Shown here: positions 16,375 to 24,696 of the stretch, piece after piece | How positions within the stretch are numbered: the stretch's first letter is position 1 | Layout of the letters: each line of letters begins with the position of its first letter | NCBI GenBank assembly: GCA_019239445.1 | Contig: JAFAZV010000082.1 | Span: 1 to 47,975 of the forward strand | Source of the DNA: Solirubrobacterales bacterium | GTDB lineage: Bacteria; Actinomycetota; Thermoleophilia; Solirubrobacterales; Solirubrobacteraceae | DNA: 47,975 nt | Direction: 5' to 3' | The notes under the pieces: generated by a model | Database searches by the model: none | The model's input: the letters and a program-made list of their open reading frames with translations, nothing else | Told to the model about the DNA's origin: nothing | Translations under genes and position numbers: made by a program

Positions 16375-16410
16375 CCCGCTGCCGCGTCGCGCCGGCGCGC
16401 GGCAAGCGGG
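16375..16410 (+). terminator. GC-rich hairpin after the alcohol dehydrogenase operon
   Basis: CCCGCTGCCGCG at 16375-16386 pairs with CGCGGC-A-AGCGGG at 16398-16410, a 12-pair stem with a one-base bulge and an 11-base loop, starting five bases after the stop. No T-run follows (AAAAATT instead), as is common for terminators in high-GC actinobacteria. Confidence 0.55.
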
Positions 16411-16560
16411 AAAAATTCACAGTTATCGGTTGACCGGGTACGGGATGCTCTGCGTAGCGCCGATGCGCGCGCGGGCCGCGAGTCAACCGCTTCGATACCT
16501 GAGGACTTCGGGCCTGCGCGCGCGGCGGCGCACCTGTCACGTGGAACTTTGGAGTGGGAC

Positions 16561-16809
16561 GTGATCGACGCCGATCCGAGACTGCAGCAGGGCGCATACA
16601 TCACCGACGGCACAGACCTCTACGAGGTCCTCGGCAGCCGGCGCGGACCCGGTACGCTCGGCGTCTCGACGGTCCGGATCCTGGTCGAGAACTGCCGCAA
16701 CCTGCGAGGGCGCGAATTGCTGCCCGACAAGGTCCGGCGGGGATTCGAGCTTGTCAAGGGCGCGCCTCTGGCCGTGTGTCCCGACCTGGTCGAGGAGATC
16801 GTTTGGTGA
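16561..16809 (+). CDS. Small conserved-looking hypothetical protein
   Basis: An 82-residue frame started at GTG 16561, with GGAG seven bases upstream; the TTG start in the ORF track overlaps that site. The product (VIDADPRLQQGAYITDG, then VSTVRILVENCRN) has alternating beta-like strands, no signal peptide and no membrane segment. Third positions are mostly G/C, supporting coding. I do not recognise the family. It stands alone between the hairpin and the nitroreductase gene. Confidence 0.55.
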   Translation: MIDADPRLQQGAYITDGTDLYEVLGSRRGPGTLGVSTVRILVENCRNLRGRELLPDKVRRGFELVKGAPLAVCPDLVEEIVW

Positions 16810-16886
16810 AGCCGCCGCACGCCGGCGGCGGGGAATAATGATCAGCCGACGAGTTCCCTTCTCTAAAGAAAGGATGCAGGCTGAGC

Positions 16887-17402
16887 ATGGAGACCTGGGA
16901 TGCCATCACCTCGCGTCGGAACGTCCGTCAATTCGCCGACCGCGCGATCGGCGAAGAGCTGCTCGACCAGATCCTCGAGGCAGGCCGGCGAGCCCCCTCG
17001 TCGCGCAACTGGCAGCCGTGGGACTTCGTCGTCGTCAGCGACCGCGAGCAGTTGCGGGAGTTGTCGAAGGTGTGGCGCGGAGGCGGTCACGTGGCTGACT
17101 CGGCGGCCACCGTCGCGCTCGTGGTGGAGAAGCGCGACGAGCAGCGCCGGCGGGAGACAGCGCAATTCGACCTTGGTCAGGCGACTATGGCGATGATGAT
17201 CGCGGCGGCCGACCACGGCATCGGCAGCGGACACTCGGCGGTCGAGGACCAGGCGAAAGCGCGCGAAGTGCTCGGCCTCCCGGAGGACCGCGAGGTCGCC
17301 TACCTGCTCGACCTCGGCTATCCCGCCGACCGCCCGCTGAAGCCGATCAAGCGGCCTGACCGCCGTGCGTTCGACGAGGTGGTTCACAAGGGGCACTGGT
17401 AG
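16887..17402 (+). CDS. Nitroreductase-family flavoprotein
   Basis: A 171-residue protein with the FMN-binding opening ITSRRNVRQFADRAI and the helix LEAGRRAPSSRNWQPWDFVVV, both diagnostic of the family. The C-terminal half carries LGLPEDREVAYLLDLGYP, the usual second FMN-contact region. Such enzymes reduce nitro or quinone compounds with NAD(P)H; some family members act in redox stress. The length is at the short end of the family. The start has a purine-rich leader but no perfect ribosome site. Confidence 0.88.
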   Translation: METWDAITSRRNVRQFADRAIGEELLDQILEAGRRAPSSRNWQPWDFVVVSDREQLRELSKVWRGGGHVADSAATVALVVEKRDEQRRRETAQFDLGQATMAMMIAAADHGIGSGHSAVEDQAKAREVLGLPEDREVAYLLDLGYPADRPLKPIKRPDRRAFDEVVHKGHW

Positions 17403-17576
17403 TACGGCGCGGATTTGGCGCGGCGCCGGATCTCGGGCGGCGCGCCACGAGCAGACATCGTCGAGCCGCCTGAGAACTCGTCGCTGCGCGGGTGATGAGG
17501 TTCTTGCGCTGAGCGGCTCGCGGGGTGCGGTGAGCGCGCGAGCCTAGTTCGGCCCAATGGTCGGGTGATCGGCTCC

Positions 17577-17706
17577 GCGATCGCCATGACGTTCGTGAGC
17601 GCGCCCGAAACTCGGCGCTCACGAACCGAACGGTACGTCGATGTTTTCGCCGTGGTGCTCGTCAGCGGCTGAGATCGTCGTCGCTCACGAACGTTACGGC
17701 GATCGC
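17577..17706. repeat. Large imperfect inverted repeat in a convergent intergenic gap
   Basis: The 25-base left arm at 17577-17601 (starting GCGATCGCCATGACGTTCG) is matched at 23 of 25 positions by the reverse complement at 17682-17706. A third copy of the core CGCTCACGAAC sits in the 80-base centre at 17616-17626. The element lies in the 350-base gap between the convergent nitroreductase and glyoxalase genes (17403-17752), which holds no gene. It could be a two-sided terminator, an operator, or a small mobile-element relic. Confidence 0.7.
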
Positions 17707-17752
17707 CGCCGATCTCGCGTGCGGCGTCCTGTCGAACGTGCGTCGTCGCGGA

Positions 17753-18532
17753 TCAGCCGCCCGACGCAGGCTGCATGATCGTGAACGCCGCACCCTGGGG
17801 GTCGGTCATCGCTGCAAAGCGGCCGATCGGCATGTCCACGGGTTCAGCCACGATCGTCGCTCCGAGCTCGCGCGCCTTGGCGACCGTGGCGTTGCAGTCC
17901 TTGACCGCAAAGCACACGCTCCAGTGAGGCGGGACCTCGGGTGGGAAGAAGTCGTCCGTCATCTGCATCATCCCGCCAACCCGCTTGCCCGCCAGCTCCC
18001 ACATCGTGTAGCTCGCAGGCCCGCCTTCGAACGGTGGCGGCGCCGGCGTCCAGCCGAACACGGTGGAATAAAACGCCTTGTCCGTCTGCGGATCGCGTGT
18101 GCGGATCTCGTTCCACACGAGCGAGTTCGGTTCGTTGACGACATCGGCGCCGGTGAACGCCTTCGGCTGCCAGACGCCGAACACCGCGCCCGTCGGGTCG
18201 GCGAACAACGCCATCCGGCCCAGGTCCATCACGTCCATCGCCTCGACCAGCACCGTCCCGCCGGACGCCTTGACCTTCTGCGCCGTCTCCTCGGCGTCGG
18301 CGACGCTGACGTACGTCCCCCACGCCGTCGGCTGGCCCTCCTGCATGTGACCCATCAGGCCGGCGACGTTCTTGCCCTCCTGCTGAAACATCCGATAGCC
18401 GCCGGTCTCCTCGACCGGTCCGGTCTCGGTTGCGTCCCAGTTCATCAGCTGGCGATAGAACGCCGCCGAGGCGTCGGTGTCAGGCGATGACAGTTCGACC
18501 CAAGATGGGGTTCCAGGTGCGTACTCGGGCAT
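17753..18532 (-). CDS. Two-domain glyoxalase/VOC-superfamily protein
   Basis: A 259-residue protein of two VOC units. The first runs from PSWVELSSPDTDASAAFYRQL to FADPTGAVFGVWQ and the second from NEIRTRDPQTDKAFYSTVFGW to MTDPQGAAFTIMQ. The paired motifs (SPDTDAS..FY, DP-GA-F) are typical of actinobacterial VOC proteins of unknown substrate, often annotated as hydroxylase-like. Several of the classical GloA metal ligands are not conserved. The start at 18532 (MPEYAPGTPSW) has a GAGAGGAGAG site; the longer ORF start is rejected. Confidence 0.85.
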   Translation of the reverse strand: MPEYAPGTPSWVELSSPDTDASAAFYRQLMNWDATETGPVEETGGYRMFQQEGKNVAGLMGHMQEGQPTAWGTYVSVADAEETAQKVKASGGTVLVEAMDVMDLGRMALFADPTGAVFGVWQPKAFTGADVVNEPNSLVWNEIRTRDPQTDKAFYSTVFGWTPAPPPFEGGPASYTMWELAGKRVGGMMQMTDDFFPPEVPPHWSVCFAVKDCNATVAKARELGATIVAEPVDMPIGRFAAMTDPQGAAFTIMQPASGG

Positions 18533-18651
18533 GACTCTCCTCTCGCGGCCCCAGGGTGAACGTCGCGAACGTACCACCAGTCGCCGAGCGCCCGCAACCT
18601 CGACGCGAAGGGGCCGCCCGCAGGGCGCCTGGGCCGTCCGGAAGTCGCCGA

Positions 18652-19332
18652 TCAGGCGACGGCAAACTCGTGCACGACGTACGGGGTGTGTACGAGAAAC
18701 GCGTCCGGATCCTCGTTGGCGTCGCGCAGAACGGCGCTCATCGCCTCTTGCACCTCGTCCATCACGCCGGCGCGCTCGATGATCGGCGCCGTCGCCACCG
18801 CCCTCGGGTCCAGCCGGGCGCGCGCGAGATAGGCCTCGGGCGAGCTGCCGCGGATTGCGAGGGTGCTCGCCTGCGTCGAGCGTAGTTCCAGGCCTGCTGC
18901 GCGCGCCACGGGCGCGAGCGCATCGGGGTCATACCAGGGAAAGCGGTTTGCCGGCGGCCCGGGCGCCACGCGGGGCACCTCGCGTAGACCGGCCACAGGA
19001 TCCGAAACGAAGATCACGCCGAACACCGAGATCACGACGTCGGCCGCAGCCTCGCGGAGCGGCAGATGAAGCAGGTTGCCATCAAGAAAGTCGACCTCCA
19101 GGCGCTGCTCGCGTGCACGCTGGCGGGCGACCTCGATCAGCCGGCCCGCGCCGTCGATCCCGATCACCCGCGCCCCGCGCTCGGCGGCGAGCAGCGCGGC
19201 GTTTCCGGTGCCGCAGGCCAGGTCGATCACACCCTCGCCCGGCGAAAGTCGCGCCATGTCGACGACCAGCTCGGCTACGGGTTCAAGTTCGACCGCTGTC
19301 TGCTCGTATTCGCCGACGCCCCAGTCGAGCAT
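18652..19332 (-). CDS. SAM-dependent methyltransferase, apparently with an internal deletion
   Basis: The start is taken at ATG 19332 (MLDWGVGEYEQTA), where homology to the UbiE/COQ5-like family begins; the TTG start in the track would overlap the divergent gene. Motif I is VIDLACGTGNAALLAAERGA, the strand-2 acid is in VIGIDGAG, and motif IV is ADVVISVFGVIFV. After LREVPRVAPGP, where the family normally has a glycine-rich loop, a strand and a helix of roughly 30 residues, the sequence jumps to PPANRFPWYDPDALAPVARAAG. This looks like an in-frame deletion, so activity is doubtful although the frame is open to the end (226 residues). Confidence 0.68.
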   Translation of the reverse strand: MLDWGVGEYEQTAVELEPVAELVVDMARLSPGEGVIDLACGTGNAALLAAERGARVIGIDGAGRLIEVARQRAREQRLEVDFLDGNLLHLPLREAAADVVISVFGVIFVSDPVAGLREVPRVAPGPPANRFPWYDPDALAPVARAAGLELRSTQASTLAIRGSSPEAYLARARLDPRAVATAPIIERAGVMDEVQEAMSAVLRDANEDPDAFLVHTPYVVHEFAVA

Positions 19333-19409
19333 GGGGCAGGTCAGCGCGCACGGCGCAGCAGCCGGCGTCCTGTCGTTACGCCGCGACGCCAGCGGGTAGG
19401 GGGCCGACA

Positions 19410-20141
19410 GTGGCAAATCCGACCATCAGCCGCCGCGAAAGCCCGGTCACGCCGCAGGGTGAAGGCCGCTCGTTGTGGCGCAAGACGCTCGAGGCCGGCG
19501 CCGCGGTCCTGCAGGACACGCCGCCGCTGAAGGACTTCGACATCTACGTCGTCGGCCTGCACTGCGCCAAGCACGAGGCCGACATGCAGATGGAGGCGCA
19601 CCATTTCTGCCGGCAGGTCAACCAGGACTTCCTACAGTGCGTCCTGTTCGACGGCAACGCGAAGGATGCCAACCTGATCGGCATCGAGTACATCGTCTCC
19701 GAGCGAGTGTTCGATGGCCTGCCGGAGGCGGAGAAGCCCTACTGGCATCCCCACAACTACGAAGTCCTATCGGGCCAGCTATGCGCCCCGGGACTGCCGG
19801 ACGTGGCCGAGCGGGCGTTCCTCAAGGAGCTGATGAATAGCTACGGCAAGACCTGGCATACGTGGCACACGGGTCGCCACGACGGCGAGCCGGGAGACAC
19901 GCTGCCACTGGGCGACCCGAAGCTCATGTGGTCGTTCAACCGGGACGGCGAAGCCGACGAGCGGCTGAAGACCAACTTCCAGCAGCATATGGGCATCGAT
20001 GAGGCGGACAAGCGCGCGCAGCGCCAGCAGTTCGTCGGGCTTGCGCATCCGCAACGCGGCGTGAACGAGATGGCGGATGAGTTCACCGGGACCACTCCGA
20101 TCCCCGGAGTCGTCGACGCTCAGAGCCGAGGCTCGATGTAG
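19410..20141 (+). CDS. DUF1264 protein, oil-body-associated-protein (OBAP)-like
   Basis: A 243-residue protein started at GTG 19410, behind GGTAGGGGG. The conserved DUF1264 features are all present: LHCAKHEADMQMEAHHFC near residue 55, QCVLFDGN, GIEYIVSERVFDGLP, KPYWHPHNYEVLSGQL and YGKTWHTWHTG. The plant relatives (OBAP) are found on lipid bodies; bacterial members have no assigned role. The His/Cys-rich motifs suggest metal binding. It is followed nine bases later by a cupin gene on the same strand, and the genome also encodes WS/DGAT at 43199, so a link with storage lipid is possible but inferred. Confidence 0.82.
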   Translation: MANPTISRRESPVTPQGEGRSLWRKTLEAGAAVLQDTPPLKDFDIYVVGLHCAKHEADMQMEAHHFCRQVNQDFLQCVLFDGNAKDANLIGIEYIVSERVFDGLPEAEKPYWHPHNYEVLSGQLCAPGLPDVAERAFLKELMNSYGKTWHTWHTGRHDGEPGDTLPLGDPKLMWSFNRDGEADERLKTNFQQHMGIDEADKRAQRQQFVGLAHPQRGVNEMADEFTGTTPIPGVVDAQSRGSM

Positions 20142-20150
20142 GTTGCGCAG

Positions 20151-20534
20151 ATGAGCTACTCCAAGACGAACCTACTCGAGGTTGAGGACTCAGCCGCCAA
20201 GCACGGAATCTCGGAGCACCAGGAGGCACGCTTTCCGCGTCGCGAACTGGGCGCCGAGCAGACCGGGTTCAACTACCTGAAGGTCAAGCCGGGTCAACGT
20301 GAGCCGTTTGCTCACCGCCACAAGCAGGCCGAGGAGATCTACGTCGTCATGGGCGGCTCCGGGCGCCTCAAGCTCGACGACGAGCTCGTCGACCTGGCCC
20401 CACTCGACGCCGTGCGCGTAAGCCCAGGAACCGCGCGCGGTCTGGAAGCCGGGGCCGAGGGCTTGGAGGTGCTCATCTTCGGGCCGCATGTCGAGGGCGA
20501 CGGTGAGGTCGTCTCCGATTTTTGGAGCGACTGA
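20151..20534 (+). CDS. Cupin-domain protein
   Basis: A 127-residue single cupin. KPGQREPFAHRHKQAEEIYVVMGG is seen as PFAHRHKQAEEIYVV in motif 1, with two His and a Glu, and LAPLDAVRVSPGTARGLEAG is the second motif, where the usual His is replaced, so the metal site may be incomplete. It starts nine bases after the DUF1264 stop and is probably cotranscribed with it. The role is unknown. Confidence 0.8.
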   Translation: MSYSKTNLLEVEDSAAKHGISEHQEARFPRRELGAEQTGFNYLKVKPGQREPFAHRHKQAEEIYVVMGGSGRLKLDDELVDLAPLDAVRVSPGTARGLEAGAEGLEVLIFGPHVEGDGEVVSDFWSD

Positions 20535-20582
20535 CCGGCCTCCCGAAGGCCGCGCGCGTGAACGGACCCCATCCGCCGGCTT

Positions 20583-21452
20583 TCAATGTTCGCTGCGTCC
20601 CACGACCAGGGCGCCGAGGGTGACGAGAGCAACGCCGACCAGCGCGACCGGACTCGGACGCTCGTCGCGAAACAACACCCCAAGGGCGATCGCCACCACC
20701 GGGACCAGGTAGATCGCCACTGCGCCACGGGTGGCGCCGGCGCGGCCGACGAGGGTCGTGAAGCTGACATAGCCCGCTCCGGTACAGATCACGCCGAGCG
20801 GCAGGATCGCGGCGATGCTTCCGACCGTGGGCGTGCTCTGCGCCAGCGCGACGACGCCGGGCACGAGCAGTAGGACGAAAGCCACGAGTTGCGCCCGCCC
20901 GATGACCGCCAGCGCCCCGTAGCGTTGCTGCAGCGGCACCGCGAGGTTCGTGGCCAGCGCGTAGCAGGCCACGGCGACGAGGATCAGGACCGTTCCCCCG
21001 ACGCTCGCAGACTTCGCGCCCTTGGTTGACGCCGAGACGACGAGTAGAACGCCTACGAACCCCACCGCGAGGCCGCCGGCCGCGGCCTGCCGAGGACGGC
21101 GCCGAAGCAGAACGGCGGCCATCGCCGCGACCATCAACGGCTGCGAGCCGGTGATCATGCCCGCCACCGATGAGCTCACGTGCCGCTGGGCAATCGGATA
21201 GAGAACCAGAGGCAGCGCCAGCCAGGAGACGCCGAGCAGCGCCAGGCGCGGACGATCAGAAGCCGCAAAGCGGGCTCGGCGCGCGGCGGGCAGGGTCATG
21301 ACGAAGACAAGCCCGAGGCTCACGCGCACGAACGTCACCGCCAGCGGCCGGAAGCCTTCCAGCGCGAACGCGATGAGCAGAAACGACGAGCCCCACATCA
21401 GCGCCGTTGCACTGAGCAGCAACCACTCCGTCGCGCCGAACGCCGAGCGCAT
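20583..21452 (-). CDS. EamA-family drug/metabolite transporter
   Basis: A 289-residue membrane protein with ten hydrophobic helices and the two EamA halves. The first starts WLLLSATALMWGSSFLLIAFAL and ends in VLLVVSAS (about residues 10-135), the second runs from GTVLILVAVACYALATNLAV to LVTLGALVVGRS. The WGSSF motif in helix 1 is diagnostic. The ATG at 21452 is preferred to the TTG at 21503 because GAAGG precedes it and helix 1 then follows directly. Exporter of amino acids or metabolites is the family role; the substrate is unknown. Confidence 0.85.
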   Translation of the reverse strand: MRSAFGATEWLLLSATALMWGSSFLLIAFALEGFRPLAVTFVRVSLGLVFVMTLPAARRARFAASDRPRLALLGVSWLALPLVLYPIAQRHVSSSVAGMITGSQPLMVAAMAAVLLRRRPRQAAAGGLAVGFVGVLLVVSASTKGAKSASVGGTVLILVAVACYALATNLAVPLQQRYGALAVIGRAQLVAFVLLLVPGVVALAQSTPTVGSIAAILPLGVICTGAGYVSFTTLVGRAGATRGAVAIYLVPVVAIALGVLFRDERPSPVALVGVALVTLGALVVGRSEH

Positions 21453-21522
21453 CGTGCCTTCGGCGGTGCTGATCAGGCGCTCTTCAGCGGCCACCGGCGT
21501 CAAGATGCATTACTGATCGCGC

Positions 21523-22578
21523 TCAAAGCTCGATGATGGCGCGACCGAGAATTTGTCCCTGCTCCAACGCATCTCGGGCCTCGTCGATCTGCTCTAGAGA
21601 ATATCGGTTGGTCACCAGCTTCCCCAACGGGAACTTATCTTCACGCATCCACTCCAGGAAAAGCGGGAAATCGGTATCGGGTTCTGTCGCGCCGAGGCTC
21701 CCGCAATAGTGGCGCTGGTGAAGCAGAATTGTGTTCAAGTCGACCGAGACGTCGGTGAAGGGAATCCCGACGAGCACCGCCATGCCACCTTGGTTATCAG
21801 CCCGTGGCCCCCCTTCCTTGACTGCGGCCAGAATCTGGAGAGCCGTCACCGGCGCGCCGACCGCGTCCAGGGCATAGTCAACTCCGCCAGGGTTGATCTC
21901 CCAAATCGCAGCTACAGCGTCGGTACTCGACGCATTGACGCCATGGGTAGCACCGAACTCCTTGGCGAACTGCAACTTGCGGTCGTCCAGGTCAATCGCG
22001 ACAATCGGATCTGCGCCGGCAATAGCGGCGGCTCCCACCGCCGACAATCCGACGCCTCCAACTCCGAACACAGCCACCGACTGGCGAGACTCGACTTTCG
22101 CGGTATGCAGCACCGCGCCAGCTCCTGTCAACACGGCGCATCCAATGAGGCAGCTGATGTCCACAGGGTCCGATGGTGACATGGGGACGACCTTCTCCGC
22201 GAATGTCACCATGAGCTCGCTCCAGGTATACACGTCGCCGTCAGCGATGAGGGGCTGACCTCGGAAGGTGGCGCCTGTGGGCCTCGAAACAGGTAAACCG
22301 CTTATCGGGCTCCGGGGAACCCATGTCGTGATGACGTGATCGCCTTCTTTTACGTGGGTGACGTCCTTTCCTACCTGCGTGACGACGCCGCTACCCTCAT
22401 GTCCGAGGCCCATCGGCCGGGGCAGCTCGGCGCTTCGCAACTGGTGTAACTGGGAGTAGCAGACACCACTCGCGAAGTTGCGGACCGTGACCTGGTTTGG
22501 AGCAGGATCCGGTAGGTCAATTTCGTCAACCACCAACGGCCCTCCAGGCTCTACCTGTAAGGCGGCCTTGCTCTTCAT
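21523..22578 (-). CDS. Zinc-dependent alcohol dehydrogenase (class III/NDMA-like subgroup)
   Basis: A 351-residue medium-chain dehydrogenase. The catalytic zinc ligands are Cys in ASGVCYSQLHQ, His-Glu in GLGHEGSG and Cys in LIGCAVLTG. The usual four-Cys structural-zinc lobe is replaced by TTWVPRSPISGLPVS, so that site is lost. The coenzyme fold is VFGVGGVGLSAVGAAAIAG with an acidic strand-2 end (VAIDLDDR), favouring NAD. An AAGGAGA site lies eight bases before the ATG. Its codons are visibly less GC-biased than its neighbours (runs such as gaatttgtccctgc), so it may have been acquired recently. Confidence 0.85.
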   Translation of the reverse strand: MKSKAALQVEPGGPLVVDEIDLPDPAPNQVTVRNFASGVCYSQLHQLRSAELPRPMGLGHEGSGVVTQVGKDVTHVKEGDHVITTWVPRSPISGLPVSRPTGATFRGQPLIADGDVYTWSELMVTFAEKVVPMSPSDPVDISCLIGCAVLTGAGAVLHTAKVESRQSVAVFGVGGVGLSAVGAAAIAGADPIVAIDLDDRKLQFAKEFGATHGVNASSTDAVAAIWEINPGGVDYALDAVGAPVTALQILAAVKEGGPRADNQGGMAVLVGIPFTDVSVDLNTILLHQRHYCGSLGATEPDTDFPLFLEWMREDKFPLGKLVTNRYSLEQIDEARDALEQGQILGRAIIEL

Positions 22579-22841
22579 GACCGTCTCCTTCGATCGATCA
22601 AGCTTGTCGGAGATTCTATGGTGGGCGATCGCGCGGGGCCGGTCCGATGTTTAGCTGAAAGCGCGGGCTGGAGGAAGGGATCAATGCGGCGGCGTTAGCG
22701 TCGAACCCCGACGCCGACGGTTCGCGGGATTGCTCCGTTGGGCGCGGTTGTCGCTGGAGGATGGCTGTGGCAGACTCCGACTTCACCGGGCGCTGGACGA
22801 AGACCCGGCTGACCGTCTTCCGATCGCGGGGAGGAACGACC

Positions 22842-24695
22842 GTGTTTGATGCTGATCCGTCGTTTCGCCCAGTGCACCGACGCGACGGTTACCTCGCGCT
22901 CGAAGATATGGGTCTACTCGGTGACGGCACGACGTCGGCGCTGGTCGGCCTTGACGGCAGCGTCCAGTGGCTGTGCCTTCCACGCTTTGACTCCGAGCCG
23001 TTGTTCTGCGGCCTACTCGACCATGCCAGAGGTGGCTGTTTTACTGTCGGTCCCGATGATGTGGTCGAGGCTCGCCAGCGCTACGAGCCCGATACCGCCG
23101 TCCTAATCACCGAGCTGCGGAGTCCCACTGGCTTGGTGGCTGTCACGGACGCGTTGGCGCTGCGTCCCGGAACCGATTTGAGCGACGATGCGCCGGCCGG
23201 CCGACGAGAGCTGATCCGCTCGGCGGTCGTCCTCGATGGCTCCGTCCGGCTTCGGGTCGAGCTCGAGCCTCGCGGGGGCGGGTTGGCGCACCGCGCTGCG
23301 GGCGGCTTGTCCGTGGAAGCAATGGGTCGGCAGGATCTCGACCTGCACGTTCGTTGCAACCGGCCGCTAGAGGCGTTGCGCAGCGTCCACGAATTGCATG
23401 CCGGCGATCGCCTCGCCGTGGTGCTGTCATGGGGGGGAGCTCACCGCCGTCATCGGTTCGACGAGGAGGAGTTGCTGGCGGCCACCGGCCGCGCGTGGCG
23501 GCATTGGATGGAGGGGTTTCACTACGACGGGCCCGAGGCGGCGTTGGTTCGCCGCGCCGCGCTCACGCTCAAGTTGTGCGATCACTGGAGCAATGGGGCG
23601 CTGGTCGCGGCGCCGACCGCGTCGCTCCCAGCACCGATTGGGGGGGTGCGGAACTGGGACTACCGCTACACCTGGATCCGCGATGCCTCCTTCTCGGTGT
23701 ACGCGCTGCGTCGGATCGGGTTCGAGGAGGAGGCCGGAGCCTTCCTCGGCTGGGTGCTGGATACGTTCGAGCACGGCAGCGTGCCGAAGATCATGTACGA
23801 CCTCGGAGGCGACTCTGTGCCCGATGAGCGTGTTGACCTCGAGCTTGAGGGCTACCGTCGCTCAGCCCCGGTGCGCTGGGGCAACGGCGCGGCCGATCAG
23901 CGACAGCACGACGTGTATGGCGAGATACTGGACTGCGCCTACCAGTGGGTCCGCGGAGGCGGTCGTATCGACGAGCACCTTTGGACCCGGTTGGCATCCT
24001 TGGCCGACCTGGCGGTGGATGCGTGGCGCCTTCCCGATCAGGGCATCTGGGAGGTACGTAGCGAGGGCCGGGTGTTCACCTACTCGGCGGGGCTGTGCCA
24101 GGTGGCGCTGGACCGCGCCACGCGTCTCGCGGAGCTGCTGAACCTGCCAGGAGCTGTTTCGAAGTGGCGGCGAGCTGCCGAGGAGCTACGCGACACGGTG
24201 CTGGAGCGATCCTGGGACGAGGGCGCTCAGACGATCAGCGAGCACCTCGACGGCGGAGGCGGACTTGACGCCAGCCTGCTGGCGCTACCCCTGCGCCGGG
24301 TAGTGCCCGCCGAGCATCCCCGGATGGTGGCTACCACGGCGGCGGTGGCCGAGCGGCTGTCCGCCGGCGACGGGCTGCTGTACCGCTACCTGCACGAGGA
24401 CTCGCCCGACGGGATACCGGGCGAGGAGGGCGCTTTCGTGCTCTGCAGCTTCTGGCTGGTCGAGAACCTGGCCAGGCAGGGCCAACTGGACAGGGCCGTG
24501 GAGCTCTATGCCTCATTGTGCGCGCGCGCGAGCACGCTCGGGCTGCTGCCTGAGCAGATCAACCCCTCTTCGGGTGAGTTCTCAGGAAACTTTCCCCAAG
24601 CCTTCAGTCACATCGGGGTGATCGCCGCAGGCGTCACGCTTGCCAGGGCACTCGCTGCTTCGCGAGCCCCCGGCACCGCGCCCACGGGCCTGTGA
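22842..24695 (+). CDS. Glycoside hydrolase family 15 enzyme (glucoamylase or trehalase)
   Basis: A 617-residue enzyme started at GTG 22842, which has an ideal GGGGAGG site seven bases upstream; the track's ATG at 22761 directly abuts a GGAGG and is less likely. The N-terminal beta domain begins GYLALEDMGLLGDGTTSALV, and the (alpha/alpha)6 barrel has NWDYRYTWIRDASF, IWEVRSEGRVFTYS with the likely acid Glu, and LLPEQINPSSGEFSGNFPQA with the base Glu. The region usually reading HSKxMxWVALDRA is YSAGLCQVALDRA here. The family releases glucose from starch, isomaltose or trehalose. There is no signal peptide, so it acts inside the cell. The zwf-like gene starts one base after its stop. Confidence 0.9.
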   Translation: MFDADPSFRPVHRRDGYLALEDMGLLGDGTTSALVGLDGSVQWLCLPRFDSEPLFCGLLDHARGGCFTVGPDDVVEARQRYEPDTAVLITELRSPTGLVAVTDALALRPGTDLSDDAPAGRRELIRSAVVLDGSVRLRVELEPRGGGLAHRAAGGLSVEAMGRQDLDLHVRCNRPLEALRSVHELHAGDRLAVVLSWGGAHRRHRFDEEELLAATGRAWRHWMEGFHYDGPEAALVRRAALTLKLCDHWSNGALVAAPTASLPAPIGGVRNWDYRYTWIRDASFSVYALRRIGFEEEAGAFLGWVLDTFEHGSVPKIMYDLGGDSVPDERVDLELEGYRRSAPVRWGNGAADQRQHDVYGEILDCAYQWVRGGGRIDEHLWTRLASLADLAVDAWRLPDQGIWEVRSEGRVFTYSAGLCQVALDRATRLAELLNLPGAVSKWRRAAEELRDTVLERSWDEGAQTISEHLDGGGGLDASLLALPLRRVVPAEHPRMVATTAAVAERLSAGDGLLYRYLHEDSPDGIPGEEGAFVLCSFWLVENLARQGQLDRAVELYASLCARASTLGLLPEQINPSSGEFSGNFPQAFSHIGVIAAGVTLARALAASRAPGTAPTGL

Positions 24696-24696
24696 C

